A DNA stretch of 5,755 nucleotides from Treponema sp. (GTDB lineage Bacteria; Spirochaetota; Spirochaetia; Treponematales; Breznakiellaceae): positions 1 to 5,755 of the forward strand of contig WQZW01000111.1 of assembly GCA_009780545.1 (NCBI GenBank). The letters are read 5' to 3'. Below are positions 1-5,264 of this stretch, piece after piece (within the stretch, counting starts at the first letter, position 1; every line of letters starts with the position of its first letter). The translations under genes were made by a program, and so were the position numbers. A model generated the notes under the pieces. That model saw only the letters and a program-made list of their open reading frames with translations, was not told where the DNA came from and made no database searches.

Positions 1-1449
1 AATATACTCCGGAACGGAAAGGTCCGGAATCCATCCCGGAATGAACATCGCCCGTCGTAGCTCGAAGTGCGTTCGGAAGAGGTTGAACATCGCTATGAAG
101 ATAGGAAACTGTAGCAGTATGGGGAAGCAGCCCTTCAGCGGGTTGTAGCCTTCCTTCTTGTACAGCTCGGCCATCTCCACGTTCATCTTCTGCCGGTTGT
201 CCCGGTACTTCTCCTGAAGCTCCTTGATCTTCGGGGCCATCGCCTGCATCCGCAGGGTCGCCTCCGAGCTTTTCTTGGTCAGGGGGAAGAACGCGATCCG
301 TACCAGCAGGGTCAACAGGATGATCGCGATGCCGTAGTTGGGGATCAGCGAGAAGAACATGGTGAGCAGCCACTTCAACAGCCGTTCCAGCGGAGCGAGA
401 ATCCCCCTGGTGCCGGACATCTCGGTAAGCTGCATGTTCCGGAAGTCGAAGGCGTTGTCCCCGGTGTTGAACCGCTGCAGCACGTCCAGGCTCATCGGGC
501 CCATGTAGAAACGGAAAACGTCCTCGACCCGCTGCGATGTAAGCGGCGGCCTGATCAGGTGCATCCTCGAGGTGGAAGGCACGCCCGGCTCCGGCTTTTC
601 GGAGAAGCTCAGGTCGAAGCCGCCCGGAAGCGAGGGAATGGCGATGAGGGTGAAGTACTGCCCGGCAATCGCCGCCCACTGCGGCCTTGAAGTGATGCGG
701 GAACCGTTTGCCCGTTCGTTCTTTCGTTTGCCGTTGGAAAAGGAAAAGTACTGCCGGAAGTTCTGGTAGCGGTCCAGCTTCACGAACGAAGGTCCGATCT
801 GCGGCCCGAAGGACAGGGTGTATGCGGCATTGTCGCCGAAGTCGAAGCCCTGCAGACGGTTTCCGTCCAGGCGGACTATCAGCTCGAACATGTATTCCCC
901 CGGATGGAAGCGGTATTCCTTTTCCAGGCGGAATCTTTGCGAGGGATTGTTCCTCGGGCTGACGTAGCCCTCGAAGATTACCGTGTGTTCCGAAGGCTGC
1001 CTGACGTTGAGCGGCGATTTCTCCGGCTCGGCATCCGGTCCGCCGAAGCCCAGGGCGAATGCCCGCGCATCGCTGTCACCGGAGAAGATCATCTGAACCA
1101 GATCGTCGCCGTCCAGATGGGCCTTCAGCTTGAAGGAGACGACGTTGCCCCCCGCATTGGACAGGACCACCGAAAGCAGGTCGGTCTCGATCCGGACGTA
1201 CTGAAGTTCCGGTTCCTCGCCGTCTTCCTGTTCCCCGTCCGTCAAGTCGCCGGAGACCGTTTCGCCGGAATCGAGGATTGCCGGCGGCTGCCCGTATCCG
1301 GAGTTGTCCACGACCGGAGGCTGGGGAGCCGGCTGAACCTGGGTTTGCGCCGGTCTCGGTGCGGGCGGAGAGAAAATTCCCTGCACCACGGAGAATAAAA
1401 TCAGCACGACGACCGAAAGCACGACCGCCAGTAAAGTATTCTTTTCCAT
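1..1449 (-). CDS. yidC: Membrane protein insertase YidC (C-terminus beyond left edge)
   Basis: YidC/Oxa1/Alb3 family: inserts and folds inner-membrane proteins, alone or with SecYEG. The reading frame is open from ATG 1449 to base 1, giving 483 residues without a stop. Visible order: an N-terminal membrane anchor (about residues 5-23, MEKNTLLAVVLSVVVLILF), a Pro/Gln-rich linker (about 27-45), a large periplasmic beta domain (about 60-330), then the conserved insertase core. In the core a hydrophobic helix (about 364-383) ends in Arg384, followed by FPLTKKS; this fits the groove arginine of the family. A charged cytoplasmic hairpin follows (about 400-430), then YNPLKGC (434-440) and the next helix (about 441-460). 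The last visible part includes FIPGWIPDLS. Two or three further helices should lie off the window. An in-frame TGA lies 15 bases upstream of the ATG, so no longer ATG start exists. No good Shine-Dalgarno sequence is next to the start: GAGGA lies about 16 bases away. It is last of the visible rpmH-rnpA-yidD-yidC cluster. Confidence 0.96.
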   Translation of the reverse strand, partial: MEKNTLLAVVLSVVVLILFSVVQGIFSPPAPRPAQTQVQPAPQPPVVDNSGYGQPPAILDSGETVSGDLTDGEQEDGEEPELQYVRIETDLLSVVLSNAGGNVVSFKLKAHLDGDDLVQMIFSGDSDARAFALGFGGPDAEPEKSPLNVRQPSEHTVIFEGYVSPRNNPSQRFRLEKEYRFHPGEYMFELIVRLDGNRLQGFDFGDNAAYTLSFGPQIGPSFVKLDRYQNFRQYFSFSNGKRKNERANGSRITSRPQWAAIAGQYFTLIAIPSLPGGFDLSFSEKPEPGVPSTSRMHLIRPPLTSQRVEDVFRFYMGPMSLDVLQRFNTGDNAFDFRNMQLTEMSGTRGILAPLERLLKWLLTMFFSLIPNYGIAIILLTLLVRIAFFPLTKKSSEATLRMQAMAPKIKELQEKYRDNRQKMNVEMAELYKKEGYNPLKGCFPILLQFPIFIAMFNLFRTHFELRRAMFIPGWIPDLSVPEYI

Positions 1450-1479
1450 AATATAGTACGTTCGTCCTCACTTCAGAAT

Positions 1480-1499
1480 AAGCCCGTCGAGCCGGGCTT
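1480..1499 (-). other. Perfect 7-bp hairpin in the yidD-yidC gap
   Basis: AAGCCCG (1480-1486) pairs perfectly with CGGGCTT (1493-1499) around a 6-base loop. In the cluster's direction (minus strand) the hairpin is followed by ATTCTG, a poor U-tract. Read on the plus strand it is followed by only TT before GGG. It looks terminator-like but would be weak. It might be an attenuator or an RNA stabiliser that tunes yidC relative to the upstream genes. The pairing is seen; the function is inference. Confidence 0.5.
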
Positions 1500-1513
1500 T
1501 TGGGAAAGCGGGC

Positions 1514-1530
1514 CAAATCACGGGGATTTG
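1514..1530 (-). other. Perfect 6-bp hairpin just after the yidD stop
   Basis: CAAATC (1514-1519) pairs with GATTTG (1525-1530) around a 5-base loop. It begins one base after the yidD stop codon in the direction of transcription. No T-run follows. Together with the hairpin at 1480-1499 it makes the 82-base yidD-yidC gap structured. The stem is short enough to be chance. Confidence 0.3.
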
Positions 1531-1531
1531 A

Positions 1532-1753
1532 CTAACGCCTTTCCTCGGGGACCGGGTCGTAACCGCCCGGACAGAGTGGATGGCACCTCACCAATCGCCT
1601 CAAGGCCAAGACACCGCCCCGCAGAAAGCCATGTCGCCGTATCGCCTCGATGGCATAAGCCGAACAGCTCGGGTAGAACCTACAGGTCGGAGGAAAATGC
1701 GGCGAAACGGCACATTGATAAAATCTGATAACCGCAATGGCAACTTGCTTCAT
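1532..1753 (-). CDS. yidD: Membrane protein insertion efficiency factor YidD
   Basis: A 73-residue protein of the YidD family (formerly the small haemolytic-domain/DUF37 family), a small membrane-associated factor thought to assist YidC-dependent insertion. The family signature covers nearly the whole chain: RFYQCAVSP (about 10-18), the cysteine-rich block [19 protein letters not shown] (about 24-42), and a C-terminal [14 protein letters not shown] (about 57-70). The N-terminal stretch [10 protein letters not shown] can form the amphipathic helix expected to lie on the membrane. Its ATG overlaps the rnpA TGA stop (ATGA, 1750-1753), so translation is probably coupled to rnpA. The order rpmH-rnpA-yidD-yidC is the conserved bacterial order and supports the call. 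Length is typical of the family; nothing looks broken. Confidence 0.95.
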   Translation of the reverse strand: MKQVAIAVIRFYQCAVSPHFPPTCRFYPSCSAYAIEAIRRHGFLRGGVLALRRLVRCHPLCPGGYDPVPEERR

Positions 1754-2127
1754 TTGCGTAAGCCCGCCCTTGTGAACAAAAGTTCCATCTGCTTAAGCCG
1801 CTCCGCCAAACCGGGCCGCAGGTCCTGCCTTTCCGGATAGGCCAGAAAGATCAGGTCGAATCCGGGCTTCAGGCCGGGTTTCAGCATCCGGTAGGCTTCC
1901 CTCCCGAGCCTTTTGGCACGGTTGCGCCGCACTGCCCCGGCAAAGCCCCTGGCAAAGGTAAAACAGATGCGGTTCAGGCCGAGGCCGTTCCTCGAAACGA
2001 ACAACTTTGCCCCGGCACACCCGAAGGGCTTTCCCTTCTTGAAAACCTCTTTGATTTGCCCCCTCTTTTTCAGCCGTTCCTCCCTGCCGAAGCGGAAGGA
2101 ACCGGTGCCACGGGGTAAAACCGCCAT
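1750..2127 (-). CDS. rnpA: Ribonuclease P protein component
   Basis: Protein subunit of RNase P, which with the catalytic RNA trims the 5' leader of pre-tRNAs. It has 125 residues from the ATG at 2127. Family marks: [23 protein letters not shown] (about 11-33), where the entry strand and first helix are expected; a central FVSRN-to-ICFTFAR strand region; and the RNR signature in [15 protein letters not shown] (about 66-80), with basic residues in the RNA-binding helix. The chain ends in RAGLRK with TGA overlapping the yidD ATG. A TTG codon directly precedes the ATG (2128-2130) and could add one residue. No strong Shine-Dalgarno sequence is seen in the 17-base gap after rpmH, so translational coupling to rpmH is likely. 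About ten residues precede the usual RF-x-RERL beginning, so the true start is slightly uncertain. Confidence 0.94.
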   Translation of the reverse strand: MAVLPRGTGSFRFGREERLKKRGQIKEVFKKGKPFGCAGAKLFVSRNGLGLNRICFTFARGFAGAVRRNRAKRLGREAYRMLKPGLKPGFDLIFLAYPERQDLRPGLAERLKQMELLFTRAGLRK

Positions 2128-2144
2128 CAAACGATGCGGCAGCC

Positions 2145-2300
2145 CTAGTAGGGCTTCTTCTCGTCCGAAGCGGTGAGCTTGTAGCGTCCCTTGGCCCGCC
2201 GCCGCTTAAGCACGGCCCTTCCGCCCCTCGTCTTCATCCTGGCACGGAACCCGAATTTTCGGTTCCGCTTGACTTTACTCGGTTGATACGTCCGTTTCAT
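2145..2300 (-). CDS. rpmH: 50S ribosomal protein L34 (bL34)
   Basis: A 51-residue, very basic protein beginning [20 protein letters not shown], with [23 protein letters not shown] following, which is the textbook bL34 sequence of the large ribosomal subunit. The start is fixed by the canonical MKRTYQPS beginning and by an AAGGAG Shine-Dalgarno sequence (complement of 2307-2312) six bases before the ATG. The tail [11 protein letters not shown] is a little longer than the common 44-47 residue forms, a trait I associate with spirochaetal L34; that association is from memory. It is first gene of the cluster, 17 bases upstream of the rnpA ATG, and follows a promoter at 2378-2406. Confidence 0.97.
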   Translation of the reverse strand: MKRTYQPSKVKRNRKFGFRARMKTRGGRAVLKRRRAKGRYKLTASDEKKPY

Positions 2301-2306
2301 GGATTG

Positions 2307-2312
2307 CTCCTT
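2307..2312 (-). promoter_or_regulatory. Shine-Dalgarno sequence of rpmH
   Basis: AAGGAG on the minus strand, six bases before the rpmH ATG. Spacing and match are strong and confirm the start. Confidence 0.85.
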
Positions 2313-2377
2313 AACTATCCTGTAAAAGTTCCCCGGTTACCTAAATCCGGCACTCCCCGGAAAGGGACACTCCACCC

Positions 2378-2406
2378 AGTCTAGCAAAAACGGCAAGTTT
2401 TGTCCA
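2378..2406 (-). promoter_or_regulatory. Predicted sigma70-type promoter of the rpmH cluster
   Basis: On the minus strand: -35 TGGACA (2401-2406, 5 of 6 to TTGACA), a 17-base spacer, and -10 TAGACT (2378-2383, 4 of 6 to TATAAT) preceded by TGC, an extended -10 element. The predicted start near 2371 gives a leader of about 70 bases before rpmH. That leader contains small GC-rich inverted segments (TCCC and GGGA around 2354-2368). Motifs are seen; activity is inferred. Confidence 0.6.
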
Positions 2407-2555
2407 TACATACGAAAAGACAGGGTGAATTGGGTTGAGGTGGGTTCCGCAGGAAGGGGGATTCGTACCGGATTTTGGGAAAGAAGGGTGGATGAGGGGC
2501 CAAACTCCCGCCTTTACCTAACTAACGCAATATTTTTCCAAAATACCGAAAAACA
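2407..2555. other. G-rich divergent intergenic stretch between rpmH and adk promoters
   Basis: No gene is supported here. From 2423 to 2499 the plus strand carries seven runs of three or more G (2423, 2432, 2442, 2456, 2477, 2486 and 2496), while the minus strand has almost none. A more AT-rich segment (2505-2560) leads into the adk promoter. An imperfect inverted repeat pairs GGATTTTGGGAAA (about 2470-2482) with TTTTTCCAAAATACC (about 2533-2547). No DnaA boxes matching TTATCCACA were found. Confidence 0.5.
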
Positions 2556-2585
2556 TTTACCTTTCGGGCAAAACCGGGGTACAAT
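2556..2585 (+). promoter_or_regulatory. Predicted sigma70-type promoter of adk
   Basis: -35 TTTACC (2556-2561, 4 of 6) and -10 TACAAT (2580-2585, 5 of 6) with an 18-base spacer. The predicted start near 2592 gives a leader of about 35 bases containing the Shine-Dalgarno sequence. Confidence 0.55.
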
Positions 2586-2616
2586 GGACGTGTACGGCGA
2601 ATTCATAAATTTTATT

Positions 2617-2622
2617 GGAGGG
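2617..2622 (+). promoter_or_regulatory. Shine-Dalgarno sequence that decides the adk start
   Basis: GGAGGG ends four bases before ATG 2627. It overlaps the upstream in-frame TTG at 2615, so that TTG cannot be the start and the ATG is chosen. Confidence 0.85.
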
Positions 2623-2626
2623 AAGC

Positions 2627-3256
2627 ATGAAGCTGATATTTCTTGGACCGCCGGGAGCAGGGAAGGGTACGCTTGCGGCACAGGCCATGGGACTGTTGGC
2701 CATTCCCCATATAAGCACCGGAGCGATCTTTCGGGCGGCGGTTGCCGAAGGCAGTCCGTTGGGCCTGAAAGTCAAGGCCGTCATGGATTCGGGGGCACTG
2801 GTCGACGATGAGACGACGACGGATCTGGTACGCCAGCGACTGGCAAAGCCGGATGCCCTGAAGGGCTACATCCTAGACGGTTTTCCCAGGACCGTTCCCC
2901 AGGCTGGTTCCCTGGCGGAATTTTCCCCCGTGGATCGGGTGGTCAACTTTGAGCTGTCGGATGCCGCCGTGCAGGAAAGGTTGGGGGGAAGGCTGGTCTG
3001 CGGGGATTGCGGCCACAACTTCCATGCCGTCAACCTCAGGCCGAAGGTGGAGGGCATCTGCGACAAGTGCGGTGGCCGGCTTCGCCTTCGGCCCGACGAC
3101 CTGCCGGAGGCCGTGCTCAGGCGGCTGCAGGTCTACCGGGAACAGACGGCCCCGCTTGTCGACTTCTACCGCGGGCAGGGATTGATTACCGACATCGACG
3201 CTTCGGGCGACCTCGATACGGTGTTTGCCGGTTTCAGGCGGGCTTTGGGGGTTTAG
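2627..3256 (+). CDS. adk: Adenylate kinase, zinc-lid type
   Basis: Catalyses ATP + AMP = 2 ADP in the cytosol and keeps the adenylate pool balanced. It has 209 residues, close to the usual 210-220. Motifs in order: the P-loop GPPGAGKGT (7-15); the AMP-binding segment HISTGAIFR (28-36); the signature LDGFPRT (83-89); GRLVCGDCG (121-129) opening the lid; and CDKCGG (146-151) closing it. The four lid cysteines (125, 128, 146, 149) indicate a long lid with a structural zinc site. RPDD (155-158) and RRLQVYREQTAPL (165-177) follow, matching the family's C-terminal core. The ATG is set by GGAGGG at 2617-2622. It is preceded by its own promoter and diverges from the rpmH cluster. No strong terminator follows; the ZIP gene begins 71 bases later with a separate promoter. 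Confidence 0.97.
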   Translation: MKLIFLGPPGAGKGTLAAQAMGLLAIPHISTGAIFRAAVAEGSPLGLKVKAVMDSGALVDDETTTDLVRQRLAKPDALKGYILDGFPRTVPQAGSLAEFSPVDRVVNFELSDAAVQERLGGRLVCGDCGHNFHAVNLRPKVEGICDKCGGRLRLRPDDLPEAVLRRLQVYREQTAPLVDFYRGQGLITDIDASGDLDTVFAGFRRALGV

Positions 3257-3291
3257 GCCCGGCCCATTCTTCTTAAGGAAACGGACCTCCC

Positions 3292-3320
3292 TTGAGAGCG
3301 GTCGGCTTTTCCCTTATATT
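3292..3320 (+). promoter_or_regulatory. Predicted promoter of the ZIP gene, set for a leaderless mRNA
   Basis: -35 TTGAGA (3292-3297, 5 of 6 to TTGACA), a 17-base spacer, and -10 TATATT (3315-3320, 5 of 6 to TATAAT). A start point six to eight bases downstream falls on 3326-3328, that is, on the ATG at 3327. This is the best promoter match in the window. Confidence 0.65.
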
Positions 3321-3326
3321 TGTGGT

Positions 3327-4115
3327 ATGGTAAACGCACTTTTGCTTGCGGGCGGAGGCTTGGGCTTCGTCTTCCTGATGACCTGTCTTGGTTCCTCGAC
3401 GGTGTTCGTCTTCCGGCGGGCCACGCTGGGAGCGTTTCACCAGATTTTTCTGGGATTCGCCTCCGGGGTTATGGTTGCGGCCTCGATCTGGAGCCTGTTG
3501 CTGCCGGCCATCGAGCAGGCCGAGGTTTCCGGTTGGCCGTCCTGGCTGCCGGCTTCCGGCGGGTTCGTCCTGGGGGTGCTGTTTCTTTTGGTGCTGGACC
3601 ATGTTACACCGCACCTGCATCCCTTCGCCAATACCCGGGAGGGGCCGCCCTCGATGTCCAAGCGGACCACGTTGCTGATCTCGGCGGTAACCCTGCACAA
3701 CATCCCGGAGGGCATGGCCGTGGGGCTTTCCTTCGCATTGGCCGCACAGACAGGCGAGCCCGCAATGTACGCCTCGGCCTATGCCCTGGCACTGGGGATA
3801 GGCATCCAGAATTTCCCCGAGGGTGCGGCGATCAGCCTGCCCCTTCTAAAGGAAGGAATTTCCAAGCCCAGGGCCTTTCTCCTCGGTTGCGGTTCCGGCA
3901 TCGTGGAGCCGGTCTTCGGCGCTCTTGCCGTGATGCTGGCCCTGGTCATCGCCCCGCTGATGCCCTGGCTTCTGTCCTTCGCCGCCGGCGCGATGATCTA
4001 TGTCGTGGTCGAGGAACTCATCCCCGAGGCCAAAATGGAGGAGCACCCCCACGCCGGTACCCTGGGCTTCGCCGGCGGCTTTCTTATCATGATGATACTC
4101 GACGTGGCTTTTTGA
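3327..4115 (+). CDS. ZIP-family divalent metal transporter
   Basis: A 262-residue polytopic inner-membrane protein of the ZIP (zinc/iron permease) family, GufA/ZupT-like. Such proteins move Zn2+, and often Fe2+ or Mn2+, into the cytoplasm. About eight membrane segments are visible. The metal-site helices carry HNIPEGMAVG (124-133) and QNFPEGAAIS (161-170), the two HNxPEG-type motifs of the family. VEELIPE (228-234) supplies a later conserved glutamate. The loop after the third helix is histidine-bearing (DHVTPHLHP, 91-99), as usual for the variable ZIP loop. The frame extends upstream to a TTG at 3225 inside adk, but that stretch has no membrane character and no start other than ATG 3327. No Shine-Dalgarno sequence precedes the ATG; a good promoter directly abuts it. 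I cannot tell the metal or a regulator: no clear Zur or Fur palindrome was seen. It converges with the UbiA gene on the other strand. Confidence 0.92.
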   Translation: MVNALLLAGGGLGFVFLMTCLGSSTVFVFRRATLGAFHQIFLGFASGVMVAASIWSLLLPAIEQAEVSGWPSWLPASGGFVLGVLFLLVLDHVTPHLHPFANTREGPPSMSKRTTLLISAVTLHNIPEGMAVGLSFALAAQTGEPAMYASAYALALGIGIQNFPEGAAISLPLLKEGISKPRAFLLGCGSGIVEPVFGALAVMLALVIAPLMPWLLSFAAGAMIYVVVEELIPEAKMEEHPHAGTLGFAGGFLIMMILDVAF

Positions 4116-4242
4116 GGAAGGAAGGCGGAAATATAGGTCCTGGATCGGCATCCCTTGAAAATTTTGGAAGTAATCTTAAACAAATCATCGTTTTGATGAA
4201 ACTGATTCATGCAGGCAGGATATTTTTCTTAAAACAATGACG

Positions 4243-5157
4243 CTAACCACGCTCCAAGATTGCGCCTAAAAACATCGTCAAAATAAACGGTAGCATAATC
4301 AGCAGAAAATTTTTGATGGAAAGGGAAAAAGTCTCGGGTTTGACCTGTTCTCGAAAAAAGATACGCACATTGGCTTGTACCGGCCAAATCGTCGCAAGGG
4401 AAGCCAGACACAAAATCGGCACGGCACGCAAAATAACGGAGGCCAGTATCGAAAGGTAGGCGACGATGTAGATGCCGGCAAAAAGGCGAAGCGAATTTTT
4501 ACGGCCAATATGTCGCGCCATCGTGTAGCGCGTGTTTTTGTCGGCCTCAAGATCGCAAGTATTGTTGGCAAGCATTATATTGGATATGCAACAAACAGCA
4601 GGAAGGGAAACAAGGCCAAGTGTAAGCATATTGGGAACGTGAAAATCAATGCGCAAAACTAAATTTTCAATATAAATATTCGTCAAATGCAGATCTGGTG
4701 TGTTAATGCTTACAACGATAAACATAATCAGAAAACCCTGCACGAAACCGGAAACCGCCTCGCCGTATGGGGACTTGGAAATTGGTGCGGGGCCAAAAGT
4801 ATAGGCTATGCCGGCCACAAAGCAAAACACGCCGGCAAACAAAACTGCAAGCCCATAAGTGAACGCAATGTAAAGTCCCAAAACACCGGCCGGCACAAGC
4901 ATCGCAAAAATAATGGCAAGGCTGACCGAGTGGCTAAAATGTTGCGCCGTTCGTGCCTCGCGGTTGTCCAAATAATTATTGATCGCCGTAACCGGCATAT
5001 CAAAAAGCATTGCCGCAACAAAATAAATTAGCGAACCGTGAAGATTAATGCGATCGGTAAGATAAAAAGAGTAGGCGAGTGCCGCTGAAAAGGGAATGAC
5101 GCTGGCAAGCTTTGTTCGAATTTCAACGAAACTTAAAAATTTTTTTGCGATTCCCAT
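4243..5157 (-). CDS. UbiA-family prenyltransferase, MenA/DmkA-like (left tandem copy)
   Basis: Integral-membrane UbiA superfamily protein, 304 residues, with about eight to nine hydrophobic helices. These enzymes attach a polyprenyl chain to an aromatic acceptor. The resemblance is to the MenA/DmkA-like forms of Firmicutes, which act on 1,4-dihydroxy-2-naphthoate to make demethylmenaquinone. First Asp-rich region: AINNYLDNREA (58-68), where N60 and D64 are kept, but the canonical second D is N61 and the third D position is A68. Then YTFGPAPISKSPYGE (119-133) and the second region ANNTCDLEADKNTRYTMARHIG (197-218) with D202 and D206 intact. The start is chosen at ATG 5157, which has AAAGGAG five bases upstream; the frame also extends to 5217 but without a Shine-Dalgarno sequence. 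The gene is visibly more AT-rich than everything left of about 4120. The substrate is inferred. The next gene upstream is a close tandem copy. Confidence 0.85.
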   Translation of the reverse strand: MGIAKKFLSFVEIRTKLASVIPFSAALAYSFYLTDRINLHGSLIYFVAAMLFDMPVTAINNYLDNREARTAQHFSHSVSLAIIFAMLVPAGVLGLYIAFTYGLAVLFAGVFCFVAGIAYTFGPAPISKSPYGEAVSGFVQGFLIMFIVVSINTPDLHLTNIYIENLVLRIDFHVPNMLTLGLVSLPAVCCISNIMLANNTCDLEADKNTRYTMARHIGRKNSLRLFAGIYIVAYLSILASVILRAVPILCLASLATIWPVQANVRIFFREQVKPETFSLSIKNFLLIMLPFILTMFLGAILERG

Positions 5158-5162
5158 CGAAT

Positions 5163-5182
5163 CTCCTTTGGTTCGCTCCTTT
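5163..5182 (-). promoter_or_regulatory. Doubled Shine-Dalgarno sequence before the left UbiA copy
   Basis: The 7-base motif AAAGGAG occurs twice on the minus strand, as the complements of 5163-5169 and 5176-5182. The near copy sits five bases before ATG 5157 and fixes the start. The far copy has no start codon at a usable distance and may be a standby site or chance. Confidence 0.7.
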
Positions 5183-5264
5183 ATTGTGCAGTAGACGATA
5201 TTGCAGCTTACGTTCAAGTGCTACGACCGGAATGCGTGCGGTCTTCCAACTTGCATAAGTCGTA

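Noticed and set aside
1450..1481. A separate promoter for yidC using TACTAT next to the ATG
   Set aside because: The -10-like TACTAT (1453-1458) ends only three bases before the ATG, so a transcript would start inside the gene. The -35 candidate is poor.
904..1516. Long open frames on both strands over the yidC N-terminal half (plus 904-1398, minus 1076-1516)
   Set aside because: They are out-of-frame shadows of yidC in GC-rich DNA. Their proteins are Arg/Gly-rich with no domain, while the yidC frame gives a continuous recognisable protein.
2380..2560. Possible replication origin next to rpmH
   Set aside because: rpmH often neighbours dnaA/oriC, but dnaA is not here and I found no TTATCCACA-like boxes. 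The nearest string, TTGTCCATA at about 2399-2407, has several mismatches and overlaps the promoter.
2425..2811. Plus-strand open frame running from the G-rich spacer into adk
   Set aside because: It overlaps adk out of frame, has no Shine-Dalgarno sequence, and has no recognisable domain.
4185..4210. Bidirectional terminator between the convergent ZIP and UbiA genes
   Set aside because: Only two alternative 5-bp AT-rich stems are present (TCATC/GATGA at 4185-4199 and ATGAA/TTCAT at 4196-4210), with no adjacent T-run. Too weak to call.
3320..4240. A 306-codon plus-strand open frame over the ZIP gene
   Set aside because: The ZIP frame (3327-4115) has membrane helices and both metal motifs. 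The other frame gives an Arg/Gly-rich sequence without family features and starts at a non-ATG codon.
4375..5031. Plus-strand open frames (4375-4662, 4687-5031) opposite the UbiA gene
   Set aside because: They are antisense shadows of a well-supported membrane protein, with Lys/Asn-rich composition and no family resemblance.
5225..5243. Hairpin between the two UbiA copies as a terminator
   Set aside because: GACCG pairs with CGGTC over a 9-base loop, only 5 bp, and no T-run follows on either strand.
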